Assembly: GCF_044769865.1 (NCBI RefSeq)
Contig: NZ_JBIZWA010000001.1
Span: 496,001 to 560,000 of the forward strand
Origin: Homoserinimonas sp044769865
Lineage (GTDB): Bacteria > Actinomycetota > Actinomycetes > Actinomycetales > Microbacteriaceae
DNA: 64,000 nucleotides
Direction of reading: 5' to 3'
Shown: positions 7,420-15,224 of the stretch, in pieces
Position numbering within the stretch: the first letter of the stretch is position 1
Layout: the number at the start of each line of letters is the position of its first letter
Translations under genes and position numbers: made by a program
The notes under the pieces: model-generated
Seen by the model: only the letters and a program-made list of their open reading frames with translations
Database searches by the model: none
What the model was told of the DNA's origin: nothing

Positions 7420-8820
7420 CTACTCAGCAGCCTCCAGCTCAGCAAACTTCGCCGCCATCGTCGGGTTGCCCCGCGTCAGCTTCTTGATGCTGAGGTCTTC
7501 GGCCTTGTCGTTCGCCAGCCGCAGGTTGTTCGCCGACTTGTGCAGCGCCTGCTTCACCTTCTCGAGGTCCTTGATGGCCTCGTCGATACGGTGCACGGCC
7601 TCGTCGAAACCGTCGGACGCCAGTCGCCAGTTGCGGCCGAAGTGCTGCTTGAACTCCGAGATGCGAGCCTCGAAGTTCGTGATGTCGACGTTCTGCGCCC
7701 GCACCAGCTCCAGTTCGGTCTTGTACTCGAGCGCGCTCATGGCGGCGTTGCGCAACAGCGTGATCATCTGAATGAAGAACTGCGGGCGGATGACGAACAT
7801 CTTCGGGTAGCGGTGCGAAACATCCACGATCCCCGTGTTGTAGAGCTCGCTCTCCGGCTCCAGCAGCGAGACGAGAATCGCGTACTCGCAGCCCTTCTCG
7901 TTGCGGTCCTTGTCGAGCTCCTTGAAGAAGTCCTCGTTCTTCTTCTTCGTCGCCGTGGCATCCGCTTCGTTCTTCATCTCGAACATGATCGACACGATCT
8001 CGGTGCCCATGGCATCCGTGTCGCGGAAGATGAAGTCGCCCTTGCTGCCGCTGCGCGCGTCGTTGTCCTTCTCGAAGTGCGCGCGCGGAAACGCCGTTGC
8101 CCGCAACCTGTTGAACTCGTACTCGCAGTGCTGCTCGAGCGTCTCGCCGACCATCTTGGTCGAGAGCTTCGCCTTCATGTCGCGCAGCCGCTCGATCGCC
8201 TCATCGCGATCCTTCAGCTGCACCTCGAAACGCTCCTTGAGCGACGTCACCTCGAGCTGCTTCTCCAGCTGCACCCGCTCGAGGCCGTTGCGGAGCTCGT
8301 CGCGCTCCTTCTCAACACCGTTGAGCGCCTCGGTGAGCTCCAGCTTCTTCGCCACCTCCACCGACGACAGCTGCGACCGCAGCTTCTCGATCTCGGCATC
8401 CTTCTCCGACGCCGTCTTCTGCATCTCGGATGCCAGCCGCGCCGCCGCCAACTCCTCCGCCGCCTTGCGCTCGGCCCGCGCCTGCTCCAAATCATTCGCG
8501 AGGGTGTCACGCTGCTTCTCGACGAGCGCGAGCGCCTCCGTCACCGCCATCTTCTGGGAGACTTCGGATGCCTCGAGCCTCGCCTTCAGCTCCTGCACCT
8601 CCGCCGCACTCGCCGCCGCCGCATCCTTCAGCGCACTCGACGCCTTCGCCTCAGCAAGTTCGAGTGCCGCCTTCTTCTCCTGCTCGGCGAGCGCCAGCCG
8701 CTCGTGCAGCTGCTGGTCGAACTCCTTGTCGCGCACCTGCTTGACGATGTCGGCGTAGCTCGACTCGTCGATCGTGAACACCTTGCCGCAGCCCGGGCAC
8801 TTGATCTCTTGCGTGCTCAT
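7420..8820 (-). CDS. DUF2130 domain-containing coiled-coil protein
   Basis: 466 residues from ATG 8820. It begins with a half zinc ribbon (IKCPGCGKVFTIDES), followed by about 200 residues of Ala/Glu/Lys-rich coiled coil. Residues about 240-420 are the DUF2130 domain (MVGETLEQHCEYEFNRLR, GSKGDFIFRDTD, MFEMKNEADATATKKKNEDFFKELDKDRNEKGCEYAILVS), with a spacing of acidic residues and Lys like a PD-(D/E)xK fold. Function is unproven; relatives occur widely and are sometimes noted near DNA-processing genes. The gene ends the accessory region and is convergent with the McrA stub. Confidence 0.85.
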   Translation of the reverse strand: MSTQEIKCPGCGKVFTIDESSYADIVKQVRDKEFDQQLHERLALAEQEKKAALELAEAKASSALKDAAAASAAEVQELKARLEASEVSQKMAVTEALALVEKQRDTLANDLEQARAERKAAEELAAARLASEMQKTASEKDAEIEKLRSQLSSVEVAKKLELTEALNGVEKERDELRNGLERVQLEKQLEVTSLKERFEVQLKDRDEAIERLRDMKAKLSTKMVGETLEQHCEYEFNRLRATAFPRAHFEKDNDARSGSKGDFIFRDTDAMGTEIVSIMFEMKNEADATATKKKNEDFFKELDKDRNEKGCEYAILVSLLEPESELYNTGIVDVSHRYPKMFVIRPQFFIQMITLLRNAAMSALEYKTELELVRAQNVDITNFEARISEFKQHFGRNWRLASDGFDEAVHRIDEAIKDLEKVKQALHKSANNLRLANDKAEDLSIKKLTRGNPTMAAKFAELEAAE

Positions 8821-8938
8821 GAATGTCTCCCCCTCGGCGTGACTCCCCCACAGGCTAAGCGTCCGCACCGTCATCCACCGAACGCACGGCCGCGCCGGTC
8901 GGCATCTCGCAACGTCCCCCGTTTGGGGTCGCGCACTC

Positions 8939-8960
8939 TTGGACTGGAGTCCAATATATT
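8939..8960 (+). promoter_or_regulatory. Palindrome TTGGACT-GG-AGTCCAA followed by TATATT
   Basis: A perfect 7-base inverted repeat (8939-8945, 8948-8954) directly abuts TATATT (8955-8960), a good -10 hexamer 47 bases before the ATG of the LPXTG gene. A regulator bound to the repeat would block or assist the polymerase here. It is the only AT-rich patch in the 187-base gap. Confidence 0.45.
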
Positions 8961-9007
8961 CAAGCGTCCGTGTGTTTCGCGGACGAGGAGCCCCCCGAAG
9001 GACGCCG

Positions 9008-10924
9008 ATGACCCGCTCTCGCAAACCCGCCCGCCTTGCACTGCTCCTCTCAGCCGTGCTCGCGTTCACTGCCCTCGCCACGCCCGCGGCTGCGGAGCCG
9101 GTGCCGACCGAGTGCTCCGACGAGGCCAACTTCGAGGTCCAGGCTCCGTCGGTGTTCGGCTTCGTCGGCGTCCCGCTCGCGCCCGCACCCTTGACGACCT
9201 CCTCGGCGGCGGCCGTGACGTGGAGCACCGAGTGCATGGAGCTTCCCGAGGGTGTCACCTTCGATCAGGCCAGCGCGTCCTTCGCCGGTGCGCCAGCATC
9301 CGAAGGCGAGGGTGGCGGGAGGATCGTCGCCACCAGCGAGTCGGGTAGAGGCGTTGAACGGGTAACTTTCAGAATCGGCCCGGCCAGCGCACTCCAGGTG
9401 ACGATGACGGATGCCGAGGGCGAATACCTCGACCCCACCGACCTCGCTCCCGGCACAGAGTTCCGGTTGAGCGGCGCAGGCCTGCCCGCCGGCACCCAGG
9501 TGCTCGCATCCATCGGCGGCAGGCCGGTCGCAACGACCGCGGTCCAAAACGAGGGTGCCTACACGCTCGACGTCGCGATCGCCGAGGATGCGACATCCGG
9601 TGCTGTGGAGATCGTGGTCGAGTTCACGATGCCGGGCGGTGAGCAGCGCTACACGACCCGCGTGGCGGGAGACGTGTGGGTGCTCACCATCGGCGGGCCC
9701 ACCGCCCTCACCCCCGTTGCGGGAACAGCCGTTGAATACACCTTCCCCGTGAGCGGCAACCGTGGTGACATCACCTACACGCTTGAGGGCACCCTCCCGG
9801 CGGGCCTGAGCTTTGACGCGAGCCGCGGCGTTATCAGCGGCACGGCCACGTCGGCGCAGGCCAAGCGCGACCTCACGATCACGGCGACGGATGCCCGTGC
9901 ATCCGTCACCCACCGCGCCACCGTCACCGTGCTCGCCTCCGCCCTGATCTATCCGACGATCGCTGCGATCATCGACCCCTCAGGACTCGCCTCTGTCTTC
10001 GGCGGTCTCCTCGACAGCGGACTCACACCGGAGCAGGCACTTGAGCGGGCCAACCAGCAGAACCGCCCGAGCGCGGGTACGCGCGTCTTCATGGGCATCA
10101 ACCCCAACACGGGCCACATCGGCTTTCTCGTCGGGCCGCCCGACACGGATGTCAGTGACGCGGCGTCCTGGCGCATGCCCACCGACCGCACTCCTGTCGA
10201 CGGCATCGTCGTGGGTACACCCGACGCAGCGACCATCGAGGAGTTGGCCAGGGCACAGCAGGATGCCATGATCGCTGCAATTGTCGCCCAGCAGGCCGCG
10301 ATCAAGGCGGAGAACGACGCCATGATCGCCATTCTGGCCGCTCAAGCCGCGGAACGGGCCGGGATCGACGCGGCTCGTCAGGGCGACAGGCAGGCCCAAC
10401 AGCAGGCCGCGCGGGAAATCAACGCGGCCCGGGTGCAGCGAATCGAGGCGGAACGCCGACAGCGGGAGGCGCAGCTCGACGAAGATCGCGCGAAGAAGGT
10501 GGCGGAGGCGGCCGAGCGTCTGGAGGCAGAGCGCAGGGCCAAACTTGAGCGCGACGGCGAATCGAACCCGCTGCCCGAGGGCACGCAGGTGCGCGTCGAG
10601 ATGCACTCGACGCCGGTCCTGTTGGGCACCGCCACGGTGGGCGCATCCGGTGGTTTCGCCCTCACTGTCACGGCACCCGCAGGCCTCACGCCGGGCCTCC
10701 ACCACCTCGTTGTCACCTACACGCTGCCCGACGGCACGGTGCACACGAGCCGCACGCCCGTCACCGCCCTGCACCCAGACGCGCTGGTGCCCGCAAGCGA
10801 CGACATCCTCCCCGTCACCGGAACGGGTGTCTCCGCCCTCGCCGCCGCAGGGTCCGTGCTCTCACTGCTCATCGGCATGGGGCTCATGTTGATCGCCCGC
10901 CGCCGCGAGGCCCGCACCAGCTGA
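9008..10924 (+). CDS. LPXTG cell-wall-anchored surface protein with putative Ig-like domains and helical stalk
   Basis: 638 residues. Residues 1-33 are a Sec signal (RKPARLALLLSAVLAFTALATPAAA). Residues about 60-310 hold beta-rich repeats ending in He_PIG-like motifs (LTPVAGTAVEYTFPVSGN, GTLPAGLSFDASRGVISGTAT). Residues about 405-525 are an Ala/Gln/Glu/Arg-rich uninterrupted helix predicted to be a coiled coil (AAIVAQQAAIKAENDAMIAI onward). A further beta domain follows, then the sorting signal DDILPVTGTG, a hydrophobic helix and the RRREARTS tail. A sortase should attach it to peptidoglycan. The upstream palindrome may control it. Adhesin or envelope scaffold is inference. Confidence 0.85.
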   Translation: MTRSRKPARLALLLSAVLAFTALATPAAAEPVPTECSDEANFEVQAPSVFGFVGVPLAPAPLTTSSAAAVTWSTECMELPEGVTFDQASASFAGAPASEGEGGGRIVATSESGRGVERVTFRIGPASALQVTMTDAEGEYLDPTDLAPGTEFRLSGAGLPAGTQVLASIGGRPVATTAVQNEGAYTLDVAIAEDATSGAVEIVVEFTMPGGEQRYTTRVAGDVWVLTIGGPTALTPVAGTAVEYTFPVSGNRGDITYTLEGTLPAGLSFDASRGVISGTATSAQAKRDLTITATDARASVTHRATVTVLASALIYPTIAAIIDPSGLASVFGGLLDSGLTPEQALERANQQNRPSAGTRVFMGINPNTGHIGFLVGPPDTDVSDAASWRMPTDRTPVDGIVVGTPDAATIEELARAQQDAMIAAIVAQQAAIKAENDAMIAILAAQAAERAGIDAARQGDRQAQQQAAREINAARVQRIEAERRQREAQLDEDRAKKVAEAAERLEAERRAKLERDGESNPLPEGTQVRVEMHSTPVLLGTATVGASGGFALTVTAPAGLTPGLHHLVVTYTLPDGTVHTSRTPVTALHPDALVPASDDILPVTGTGVSALAAAGSVLSLLIGMGLMLIARRREARTS

Positions 10925-10981
10925 CGCCTCGCTGAGTGGCGGGTGTCGCGACGCGCAGTCGCGGCACCTCGGCCCACTTCG

Positions 10982-11040
10982 GTGAGTGTCGAGAATGCGC
11001 TCCACCCAGCGTGGCGCAGGCGCACCTTCTCGACACTCAC
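10982..11040. repeat. 59-nt imperfect palindrome, copy 1
   Basis: Outer arms GTGAGTGTCGAGAA and TTCTCGACACTCAC pair perfectly over 14 bases; inner bases pair partly. Same length and design as the elements at 11792, 43222 and 59633. It sits between the LPXTG gene and the M50-like gene, both on the + strand, and could also act as a terminator, although no T run follows. Confidence 0.7.
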
Positions 11041-11071
11041 GGGCTGACCCGGCCGGTGGAAGACTCGGAGG

Positions 11072-11773
11072 ATGGACTGGTCCACCCTTTTCACGCGCGC
11101 CGACCCGATCGACCTGTCGCCGTGGGTCATGCTCGTGATCGTCGGGGCGGCGGCACTCGTGAGCATCCCGCGGGAGAGCTGGAGGGTCTTCGGCCTCTTC
11201 ACGACCCTCGTCCACGAGCTCGGCCACGCGGTCGCGGCGATGCTGACCGGGCGCGTGGTGCGGGGCATCCGCATCCGTCGCAACCACTCGGGTGAGGCGC
11301 TCAGCGCGGGACGCGGAGGGGCCGTCATCAGCAGTCTCATGGGCTACCCGGCGCCCGCGATCGTCGGCGCGGGGCAATTGTGGGCGGTGTTCAGCGGCTA
11401 CCCGTCGATCGCGCTCTTCGCCGGTGGGGTGGCATTGCTGCTGACACTGCTCGTGATCCGCAACCTGTTCGGCGTGCTCGTCGTGCTGGGCTCGGTTGCG
11501 GTGAGCGCGGCCCTCTGGTTCACGGCGCCGGCCGACGTGCAGTCATACGCATTGCTGGTGATCGGCATCGCACTGCTGGTCGGTTCCGTGCGTGGGCTCG
11601 GCGCCGTCATCGCGGTGCACACGCGCAACCGCGGCAACCTCGCGACATCCGACGCCTACCTCCTCTACCGCCGCACCGGGGTGCCGTCTCCCGTGTGGTT
11701 GCTGCTCTTCGCGGTCATCATCGCGGCCTGCTGGGCGTTCGCGGTGTGGTCGTACCTGCAGCACCTCGGCTAG
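11072..11773 (+). CDS. M50-like membrane metallopeptidase (M50B-like)
   Basis: 233 residues with about six membrane segments. The motif TTLVHELGHAVAAMLTG near residue 50 is the HExxH zinc site of site-2-protease-type peptidases, set inside a hydrophobic stretch as expected. No NPDG motif of classical S2P enzymes is evident, which places it with the M50B-like group of about 220-240 residues, whose substrates are unknown. A GGAGG precedes ATG 11072 with almost no spacing, so the start is slightly uncertain. It lies between two palindromic elements. Confidence 0.8.
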   Translation: MDWSTLFTRADPIDLSPWVMLVIVGAAALVSIPRESWRVFGLFTTLVHELGHAVAAMLTGRVVRGIRIRRNHSGEALSAGRGGAVISSLMGYPAPAIVGAGQLWAVFSGYPSIALFAGGVALLLTLLVIRNLFGVLVVLGSVAVSAALWFTAPADVQSYALLVIGIALLVGSVRGLGAVIAVHTRNRGNLATSDAYLLYRRTGVPSPVWLLLFAVIIAACWAFAVWSYLQHLG

Positions 11774-11791
11774 TCTCTCGCCTCTCCGCGC

Positions 11792-11850
11792 GTGAGATCC
11801 GAGTTGTGCACCCTCCGGATGCGTCTGAAGATGCACAACTCACATCTCAC
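11792..11850. repeat. 59-nt imperfect palindrome, copy 2
   Basis: The arms of 19 bases (11792-11810 and 11832-11850) match at 17 positions; both ends read GTGAGAT/ATCTCAC and the inner part GAGTTGTGCA/TGCACAACTC. It lies between the convergent M50-like gene and the small membrane protein gene, so it may double as a bidirectional terminator. Confidence 0.72.
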
Positions 11851-11869
11851 CGCCGGGGCGGGAGCACTC

Positions 11870-12085
11870 TCAGTCGCGTCGCCACTTCCACCCGGCGACG
11901 CCACCCGCCGCCAGCGCCAGCCCGATCATGATGACCAGGACCGCCGGCACCGTGCCGCCGCGCACCGCCACCTCACCGACCAGGTTTCCGCCAGACGCAA
12001 GCAGAGCGGATGCCGCAACCACGACCCCCGCGACGGCAATCACTGCGAACCACAGCCGCCATGCCCACGCCGGGTTGCGCCTCAC
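11870..12085 (-). CDS. Small two-helix membrane protein, coupled to the upstream gene
   Basis: 71 residues. GTG 12085 overlaps the stop of the maleylpyruvate-isomerase-like gene as GTGA, so translation is coupled. Two membrane helices are visible (WLWFAVIAVAGVVVAASALLA-like segment at 11-30 and VPAVLVIMIGLALAAGGVAG at 46-65), and the C-terminus WKWRRD should be cytoplasmic. I do not recognise a family. Its position suggests it works with, or is simply carried by, the mycothiol-dependent enzyme. Confidence 0.7.
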   Translation of the reverse strand: MRRNPAWAWRLWFAVIAVAGVVVAASALLASGGNLVGEVAVRGGTVPAVLVIMIGLALAAGGVAGWKWRRD

Positions 12086-12720
12086 GCCAGCCGCTCCCGC
12101 AGCACTTCGACCCCCGGACCATCCAGCTCGTCGAGGTATGCCCCGCGCCCAGCCATCGCCATGACGAGCGCCAGCGTCGTCCCCGCGACGAGTGGGCCCG
12201 CCCCCGAGCTGAACCGACCATCGGATGCCTCCAGCCGCAGTCCCGCGACGAGGCTCTTGCTGTTGACGGCGAAGTTCCGTGCGGCGAAGAACTCCGCGAC
12301 TGGTGTGAGGGCCGCGACATCCGGAACCCTCGTCAGCCCCAAGGGACGACGGATGTCCTGCGCGTGCACGACGACCTCGCCCAGGTAGGCGACCGTGTCG
12401 CCCGATGGAGCCGTCGTGCTGCCGACGACCGCCCGGAAACGCTTGAGCGTCTCGGCCGGGGTGGCGCCCCTGTGCTCGTCGATGCGGCGCTGGTTGTGCA
12501 CGTGCATGTTGAAGCGCGCTCCGAGCATGCTGCGCAGCCACGCCCACTGGTTCATGCTGCCCGCGGCGGTGAGGTGGGCTACGACGTCTTCGACGGACCA
12601 CTCACCGCACAGCGTGCCAGCCCGCCACTGCTCGTCGCTCAGCCCAGCGAGGTCATCGGCGAGCGCCGCCCGCTCGGCCCGCATCAGCTCCCAGAGGTGG
12701 TCGTCGCTCCGCTTCCCCAT
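12082..12720 (-). CDS. Maleylpyruvate isomerase-family (DinB-like) mycothiol-dependent enzyme
   Basis: 212 residues, start ATG 12720. The N-terminal DinB-like four-helix bundle is recognisable from LWELMRAERAALADDLAGL, WRAGTLCGEWSVEDVVAHL (the typical LC-x-W-x3-D-VVAHL signature with a metal-binding His), and later VAYLGEVVVHAQDIRRPLG (second metal-binding region, H-x2-DI). Family members use mycothiol, the actinobacterial thiol, in isomerisation or thiol-transfer reactions; the substrate here is unknown. The small membrane protein gene follows by a GTGA overlap. Confidence 0.85.
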   Translation of the reverse strand: MGKRSDDHLWELMRAERAALADDLAGLSDEQWRAGTLCGEWSVEDVVAHLTAAGSMNQWAWLRSMLGARFNMHVHNQRRIDEHRGATPAETLKRFRAVVGSTTAPSGDTVAYLGEVVVHAQDIRRPLGLTRVPDVAALTPVAEFFAARNFAVNSKSLVAGLRLEASDGRFSSGAGPLVAGTTLALVMAMAGRGAYLDELDGPGVEVLRERLA

Positions 12721-12799
12721 GGACCCAACCTATGGGCAGGCCCGCCTCCCACTGTGGAAAAGACGCGCGCGGCTCGCCCCACTTTCCTACGCTGAGCGG

Positions 12800-13360
12800 A
12801 TGCAGCGTGCCCTAGCTCTCCCGACGGTTGCCGTCGCCCTGCTCCTGCTGACCTCGTGCACGCCGTCGCCCGGCGGCGCTGCACCGACATCGTCGCCGAG
12901 CGCGACGGCGGATGCCCCGATCTTCGTGTCAGAGGAAGAGGCCGTCGCTGCCGCGGACGAAGTCATTCAGAAGTACTGGGATGCGACCAACACGGTCTTC
13001 CAATCCGGGGGACTTCGTATCGAAAAGCTGGAGTCGATCGTCACCGAACGCCGAATGCAATCGGAACGACAGCTAGCGGATTCATTCCAGGAGCAGCAGC
13101 TCGTGCAGACTGGAAATTTTAGAGCTGAAGCCACCTCCTTTCAGCAGATGTTCAACGACGATGACACGACCGTTCTCATTGTCACCACGTGTGTGGATAG
13201 CGGCGAAGTGGAGGCACGTTTCTCCGACGGCAGGCTGGTGCAACGAATCTCCGAAGAGCCCAGGTACTTGCACGAGGTCACACTTCATGTCACGGCCAAC
13301 GGGTCGGATCTTGCAGTACGCCTCGATGAGTCGGAACCTTGGACTGATTTCACATGCTGA
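12800..13360 (+). CDS. Lipoprotein of the duplicated lipoprotein/PKD cassette (copy A)
   Basis: 186 residues from ATG 12800, with TACGCT (12788-12793) six bases before it. A lipobox (ALLLLTSC) at residues 14-21 marks a lipoprotein. The mature part shares EEEAVAAADEVIQKYWDATNTVFQSGG and a C-terminal ESEPWTDFTC with the lipoprotein at 55557-56096 (EEEAVAAAEEAIDVYWTISNAVFKEGG and GMEPWQDSPC). Both end in Cys. The gene overlaps the PKD-domain gene by seven bases, so both products are made together and should meet outside the membrane. Function unknown. Confidence 0.8.
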   Translation: MQRALALPTVAVALLLLTSCTPSPGGAAPTSSPSATADAPIFVSEEEAVAAADEVIQKYWDATNTVFQSGGLRIEKLESIVTERRMQSERQLADSFQEQQLVQTGNFRAEATSFQQMFNDDDTTVLIVTTCVDSGEVEARFSDGRLVQRISEEPRYLHEVTLHVTANGSDLAVRLDESEPWTDFTC

Positions 13361-14154
13361 GCCGCACGTTCCGAGTCGCGTTGACACTGCTCTTGGCGGC
13401 GAACCCAGGCGCTGAAGAGTCCGATCCGTCTAAGAGTCGCGGCTGGGCAGCGACGCTTGGTGGCGACTCTGTCGACTTCACAGCAGAGGAAACGACGCGT
13501 ACGCCCGATCTGACTGCCCCTGTCCTCCCCGGAGCATCCAACCCCTACGCCGCACAGTTCACTCTCCCCGAACCAACCCCGTGGCTCCCCCACGACCCCT
13601 GCCCCGGCAACGTCTTCATCGAGGGCCGCTGCTGGGTCGTTCCCACCGAAGACCGCGACCCCGCCGCCCCGCTCACGATCTCCGACTTCGTCTCTTTCGC
13701 CCCGACACCTGCTGCCCCGACGACCGAGCCGGGTGCATTCGCGGTCCGCAACCTTCACACGAACTTCATCGCCGACGCGACCGCCCACATCCGCACGGGA
13801 ACGCTCCTGGGCCAACCGGCATCCGCCGAGTTCACCCCTGTCGCCTACGAATGGCACTACGGCGACGGCACCACCGAGATGACCACCACACCGGGCGCCA
13901 CCTGGACGCGTCTCGGCCTACTTGAGTTCGACCGCACTCCCACGAGCCACGCCTACGCAGACAAGGGCACCTACACGGTCACCCTCATCACCCACTACAC
14001 AGTGCGCGCCGCCTACGCGAGCGATGGCGCATGGTTCCCGGTCCCCGGAACCCTCGCCATCGCATCCGCGCCCCACACGATCCAGGTCGTGAGCGTCAAC
14101 ACCGTGCTCGTCGACAAGACCTGCGCCGAAGACCCCGCCGGCCCCGGCTGCTGA
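13354..14154 (+). CDS. Secreted PKD-domain protein of the duplicated cassette (copy A)
   Basis: 266 residues from ATG 13354, inside the lipoprotein stop. The N-terminus (MLSRTFRVALTLLLAANPGA) is a short signal peptide. Residues about 160-235 form a PKD fold: FTPVAYEWHYGDGTTEMTT, then SHAYADKGTYTVTLITHYTVRA. The tail SVNTVLVDKTCAEDPAGPGC is almost identical in design to the copy at 54751-55578 (SVNTVLVDKDCTEDPSGVGC). Four or more cysteines suggest disulfides. PKD domains usually bind proteins or polysaccharides at the surface. The partner lipoprotein suggests a two-part surface complex; no known system name applies. Confidence 0.8.
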   Translation: MLSRTFRVALTLLLAANPGAEESDPSKSRGWAATLGGDSVDFTAEETTRTPDLTAPVLPGASNPYAAQFTLPEPTPWLPHDPCPGNVFIEGRCWVVPTEDRDPAAPLTISDFVSFAPTPAAPTTEPGAFAVRNLHTNFIADATAHIRTGTLLGQPASAEFTPVAYEWHYGDGTTEMTTTPGATWTRLGLLEFDRTPTSHAYADKGTYTVTLITHYTVRAAYASDGAWFPVPGTLAIASAPHTIQVVSVNTVLVDKTCAEDPAGPGC

Positions 14155-14182
14155 GAGCCGATACCCCACCTACGCTGGGACC

Positions 14183-14500
14183 ATGAGCGAACCAGTCACC
14201 ATCGTCAACGACCTCCTCGACAACGCGCCCGTGCAGGCCGACAAGCTCAGCCACCACACGGTGCTCAAGTCCGACGACGCGCGCGTCATCGTGCTCGCCT
14301 TCCCCGCCGGCCACGTGATGAAGGACCACGCCGCACCGAAGACCCTGCTCATGCAGGCCCTCGACGGTGAGCTCCGCATCACCACGGAGGGCGAGACGCA
14401 CACACTGAGGCCTGGCACGATCATCCGCTTCGACAAGGGCGTTCGACACGAGGTCGAAGCGGTCACGGATGCTCGGCTCATGCTCACCCTCATCAGCTGA
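14183..14500 (+). CDS. Small cupin-domain protein
   Basis: 105 residues from ATG 14183; TACGCT (14171-14176) is six bases before the start, fitting leaderless transcription. A single cupin barrel is visible: VIVLAFPAGHVMKDHAAPKTLLMQALDGELRI (motif 1 with G-x-H-x3-H-type ligands) and TLRPGTIIRFDKGVRHEVEAVTDARLML (motif 2 with His). Such small cupins bind metal or small ligands; the enzymatic role is unknown. Convergent with the TauE/SafE gene 16 bases downstream. Confidence 0.85.
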   Translation: MSEPVTIVNDLLDNAPVQADKLSHHTVLKSDDARVIVLAFPAGHVMKDHAAPKTLLMQALDGELRITTEGETHTLRPGTIIRFDKGVRHEVEAVTDARLMLTLIS

Positions 14501-14516
14501 GCCGCGTCACCAGCCG

Positions 14517-15224
14517 CTACAAGGCACCCACCACGAGGCTCACGCCGCCGATAAGTGAAATGCCAAGCACCACCCAGCGCAGCAGTGGTGCGGAAACCCG
14601 CGGCGCCAGCCACACGCCGAGCACGGTGCCGACGGCGAGCGCCGCGAGCTGCGACAGTCCCGGCAACACGATGCCGAGAACGAGCGCCGTCGCGAGGTTC
14701 TGCACGATGAAGAAGCTGTGCATGTTGGCGCGGGTGGTGACGGCGGCCCAGCCCGCGTTGGCTGCGTAGATGCCGATCGGCGGCCCACCGACGCCCCCGA
14801 CCACGTTGAGCAGGGCACTCGTGGCCCCCGTCGAGATGGCGCCCAGCGGATGCCTCAGCCACTTCCATCGCACTCCGCTCGCCAGGATGCCGACCGCGAC
14901 AATGACCCCGAGTCCGGCCACGAGGGCGAGCCACCTCGTGTCGACGTCCGCGAGCCCCCACGCGATGAGCGGCGTGCAGAGCAGGGTGGGGATCAGCAAC
15001 CGGGCAACCGCGCCCGGTTGGCCGTGTCGGCCGTCCCTCGCGAGCGGCAGCAGGGAGGAGAGCGCCGCCAGCACGACGACTGCCGCAACGCCCTCGCGCG
15101 GGCCGAGGTGCATGATGAGCAGCGGAGCGGAGACGAGCGAGAACCCCATACCGGTCGCCGCCTGCACGAAGGCACCGACCGTGATGCCGAGGAGCGACAG
15201 GGCGAAGACGAGGTCGGGGGTCAC
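14517..15224 (-). CDS. TauE/SafE-family membrane transporter (putative anion exporter)
   Basis: 235 residues from GTG 15224, overlapping the stop of the MFS gene (GTGA). About seven membrane segments with the family repeat are visible: ALSLLGITVGAFVQAATGMGFSLVSAPLLIMHLG near the start and ALLNVVGGVGGPPIGIYAANAGW in the middle (the G-GGPP motif). TauE/SafE proteins move sulfite, sulfonates or organic anions. It is the last gene of a four-gene coupled operon, so it probably moves a substrate or by-product of the oxygenase/reductase pair encoded upstream. Confidence 0.85.
   Translation of the reverse strand: MTPDLVFALSLLGITVGAFVQAATGMGFSLVSAPLLIMHLGPREGVAAVVVLAALSSLLPLARDGRHGQPGAVARLLIPTLLCTPLIAWGLADVDTRWLALVAGLGVIVAVGILASGVRWKWLRHPLGAISTGATSALLNVVGGVGGPPIGIYAANAGWAAVTTRANMHSFFIVQNLATALVLGIVLPGLSQLAALAVGTVLGVWLAPRVSAPLLRWVVLGISLIGGVSLVVGAL

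Noticed and set aside
7303..9348. A 681-codon + strand frame across the DUF2130 gene
   Set aside because: Antisense shadow; no domain, Leu/Arg/His-rich composition typical of reverse reading of a coiled-coil gene.
10925..11071. Riboswitch between the LPXTG and M50-like genes
   Set aside because: The structure is one long imperfect palindrome of the repeat family; no aptamer-like conserved junction seen.
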